Source of the DNA: GCA-2732755 sp965228265
GTDB taxonomy: Bacteria; Planctomycetota; Phycisphaerae; Phycisphaerales; UBA1924
DNA length: 64,000 nucleotides
Reading direction: 5' to 3'
Assembly: GCA_965228265.1 (NCBI GenBank)
Contig: OZ245804.1
Coordinates: forward strand, 1,798,001 to 1,862,000
Position 1 is the stretch's first letter; every line of letters begins with the position of its first letter. Positions 62,537-64,000 of this stretch are shown piece by piece. The notes beneath the pieces were generated by a model. It was not told where the DNA came from. It ran no database searches and saw only the letters and a program-made list of their open reading frames with translations. The position numbers and the translations under genes are program-made.

Positions 62537-64000
62537 CAACGGTCCGAAGTCTGTCTGTTCGGTTGGCATTGCTCGCGGTCATCGTGTGCGCCTCGGCGTG
62601 GCCCTTTGCGGCCCGGGCGCAGGTCGCCGACGAGCAGGACGCCGTCAAGCGACTCGTGGCGCGTGAGATCGTGCGCACGGCTCTCATCGACCTGCGATCC
62701 CAGACCCAGCCGGGGCCGGGCGATTACGCGGCTGCCTCCGCGATGCTCGGCATCGCCCGGAGCCTGACGCCCGATGACGCGAACCTGCTGCGCCGGCATA
62801 TCGAATCCGAACGGGCCGCGGGCCACGAGCAGCGCGTGATGCAGCTGACGCGCGAGCTCGTCCGGCTCGATCCGAGCGACACCGTCGCGCAGCTCCGACT
62901 GCTCTCCTGGAACGTGAGCCAGAAGCAGACCGTCGAAGAAAGGCTGGCGGTCTACGACCGATACCTCGGCCCCGACGGACAGAAAGCCATCACCGACCCC
63001 GCCGTGCGCAGCAGACTCGCGCTCGACGCGGCTCTGCTCCACCGCGAAGAAGGCAACGAGAAAGAGTTCGTGCGTCTGCTCTCGCTGGCGACCTCGCTCG
63101 ATTCATCGAACAAGGAAGCCGCGGCCCTGGCGTCCGCCTTCTACCAGGAACGCCGGAGCGACCCGGTCGCGATCCTCGAGCTGGCGATCAACGTCCTCCG
63201 CGCCGACCCGATCGATCCGAACCTGCACTTTGCCGTCGCGGCCACACTCGCGAACCACGGCGTGTTCGATCAGTCCCAACGCTTTCACAACAACGCCCGC
63301 AGACTCATCGCCGCCGACGGCGTGACACGCGACCCGGGTATCGAGACCGAGGCCTCCGTGCTCGTCTGGCAGACCGCCGGGCCCGAGCAACTGGTCGCCT
63401 CCCTCGAGCGTCAGCTCTTCGTCCAGCGCGAGGCCGCACGTCTCAGGATCGAACAGCTCGAGAAAATCGGTCAGCCCACCGAGGGCGTCGACAAGCCCGA
63501 GGACGTCCGCCTGCCGATCTACACCGAGCGTGTCCGCGTGCTCGCGGCTCTTGCGGCTCAGGACGACGTCGTCATCGAACGCTCGCTCCAGGACCTCGCC
63601 CAGAGCGTCCGCCCCGAGCTCGAAGACCTGAGCGAACGCATGAACTCGCCCTCGGCTCGTGAGAACGACCAGCTGATGAACATGCTCATCTCCAGGGCGG
63701 CCTCGATCACCACGGAACTCGTCGTCGCCAGGCTGATCGCCGGGCAAGAGACGCAGGTCGCGGCTCAGGACCTCGAGCAGATGCGGCCGGTCCTCGAGCG
63801 ATCGGCTCAGGCGCAGGTCGACGTGCTCGAATCGCTGGTGGTGCTCAGGCAGGGCCGGGTCGAGGAGGCGATCGAACGCTTCGAGCCGCTGTCTGAGATC
63901 TCAACGCTGGGCTCGGTCGGTCTGGGACTCGCGCTCGAGGCGGCCGGTCGTGAGGAAGAGGCGGCCGAGGCGTTCAAGAAAGCGGCGCTCTTCTCACCCG
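62533..64000 (+). CDS. Exported TPR-like repeat protein (5' part; runs off the window)
   Basis: An open frame of 489 residues reaches the last base, so the gene is incomplete. The N-terminus is a signal peptide (LALLAVIVCASAWPFAARA, cleavage before QVADEQ). Helical pairs recur throughout (YAAASAMLGIARSLTPDDANLL, EQRVMQLTRELVRLDPSDTVAQL, VRSRLALDAALLHREEGNEKEFVRLLSLAT, LESLVVLRQGRVEEAIERFEPL), a TPR-like pattern. It likely acts in the periplasm as a scaffold. The overlap with the previous gene implies co-translation. Confidence 0.75.
   Translation, partial: MTTVRSLSVRLALLAVIVCASAWPFAARAQVADEQDAVKRLVAREIVRTALIDLRSQTQPGPGDYAAASAMLGIARSLTPDDANLLRRHIESERAAGHEQRVMQLTRELVRLDPSDTVAQLRLLSWNVSQKQTVEERLAVYDRYLGPDGQKAITDPAVRSRLALDAALLHREEGNEKEFVRLLSLATSLDSSNKEAAALASAFYQERRSDPVAILELAINVLRADPIDPNLHFAVAATLANHGVFDQSQRFHNNARRLIAADGVTRDPGIETEASVLVWQTAGPEQLVASLERQLFVQREAARLRIEQLEKIGQPTEGVDKPEDVRLPIYTERVRVLAALAAQDDVVIERSLQDLAQSVRPELEDLSERMNSPSARENDQLMNMLISRAASITTELVVARLIAGQETQVAAQDLEQMRPVLERSAQAQVDVLESLVVLRQGRVEEAIERFEPLSEISTLGSVGLGLALEAAGREEEAAEAFKKAALFSP

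Overview
The window is GC-rich, densely packed bacterial chromosome. The gene set (flagellar export and motor genes, Kdo/LPS transport genes, a tryptophan 2,3-dioxygenase, a C-terminal glycine/alanine-plus-RRRR sorting-like tail on an exported protein, and several families of short inverted repeats between genes) suggests a planctomycete, most likely of the Phycisphaerae/Phycisphaerales lineage. This placement is inferred from gene content and style; no 16S rRNA gene is present to confirm it. I found no rRNA, tRNA, CRISPR array, transposase or prophage.

Layout. (1) 1-12.3 kb: a flagellar cluster on the plus strand, motA(partial)-motB-fliL-fliN-fliO-fliP-fliQ-fliR-flhB-flhA-flhF-flhG-small membrane protein-fliA, closed by a strong intrinsic terminator. 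It encodes the stator, part of the C-ring, the export gate, the placement GTPase/ATPase pair and the flagellar sigma factor. A sigma-54-like -24/-12 site lies in front of fliN, and fliM is missing from its usual slot. (2) 12.3-19.3 kb: folK, an exported protein of unknown function, a XerC-type recombinase, two lipoproteins (one a TolB-like propeller), small unknowns and a lone nuoC. (3) 19.4-24.9 kb: a minus-strand envelope operon kdsD-kdsC-lptC/A-like, divergent from scpA. (4) 25-31.5 kb: an aminotransferase, rpsO-pnp, a cold-shock gene with a long leader, a histidine kinase and tryptophan dioxygenase. (5) 31.5-40.9 kb: lipoprotein, TIM-barrel isomerase, queG, a multi-pass membrane protein, an exported peptidase-C15-like protein, hotdog, metallo-beta-lactamase, GNAT and stress proteins, and an SRAP protein. 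(6) 41-54.5 kb: a minus-strand metabolic block with pyruvate dehydrogenase E1alpha-E1beta-E2, an acyl-CoA dehydrogenase, crotonases, HMG-CoA lyase, ribD, an M42 aminopeptidase and ygfZ. (7) 54.5-55.65 kb: an AT-rich island with two orphan genes. (8) 55.6-64 kb: pgi, ppa, hpt, coaE, rho with a long disordered N-terminus, and the start of a TPR protein.

The most distinctive features are five families of palindromic REPIN/MITE-like intergenic elements (one has a perfect 28-bp inverted repeat, and another occupies both spacers of the pdh operon), the low-GC two-gene island, the C15-like exported protein whose catalytic cysteine position appears to be serine, and a 16-bp perfect palindrome in front of flhF. 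None of these is shown to be a new system by sequence alone. Almost all genes are read from motifs and context, and no database search was possible.
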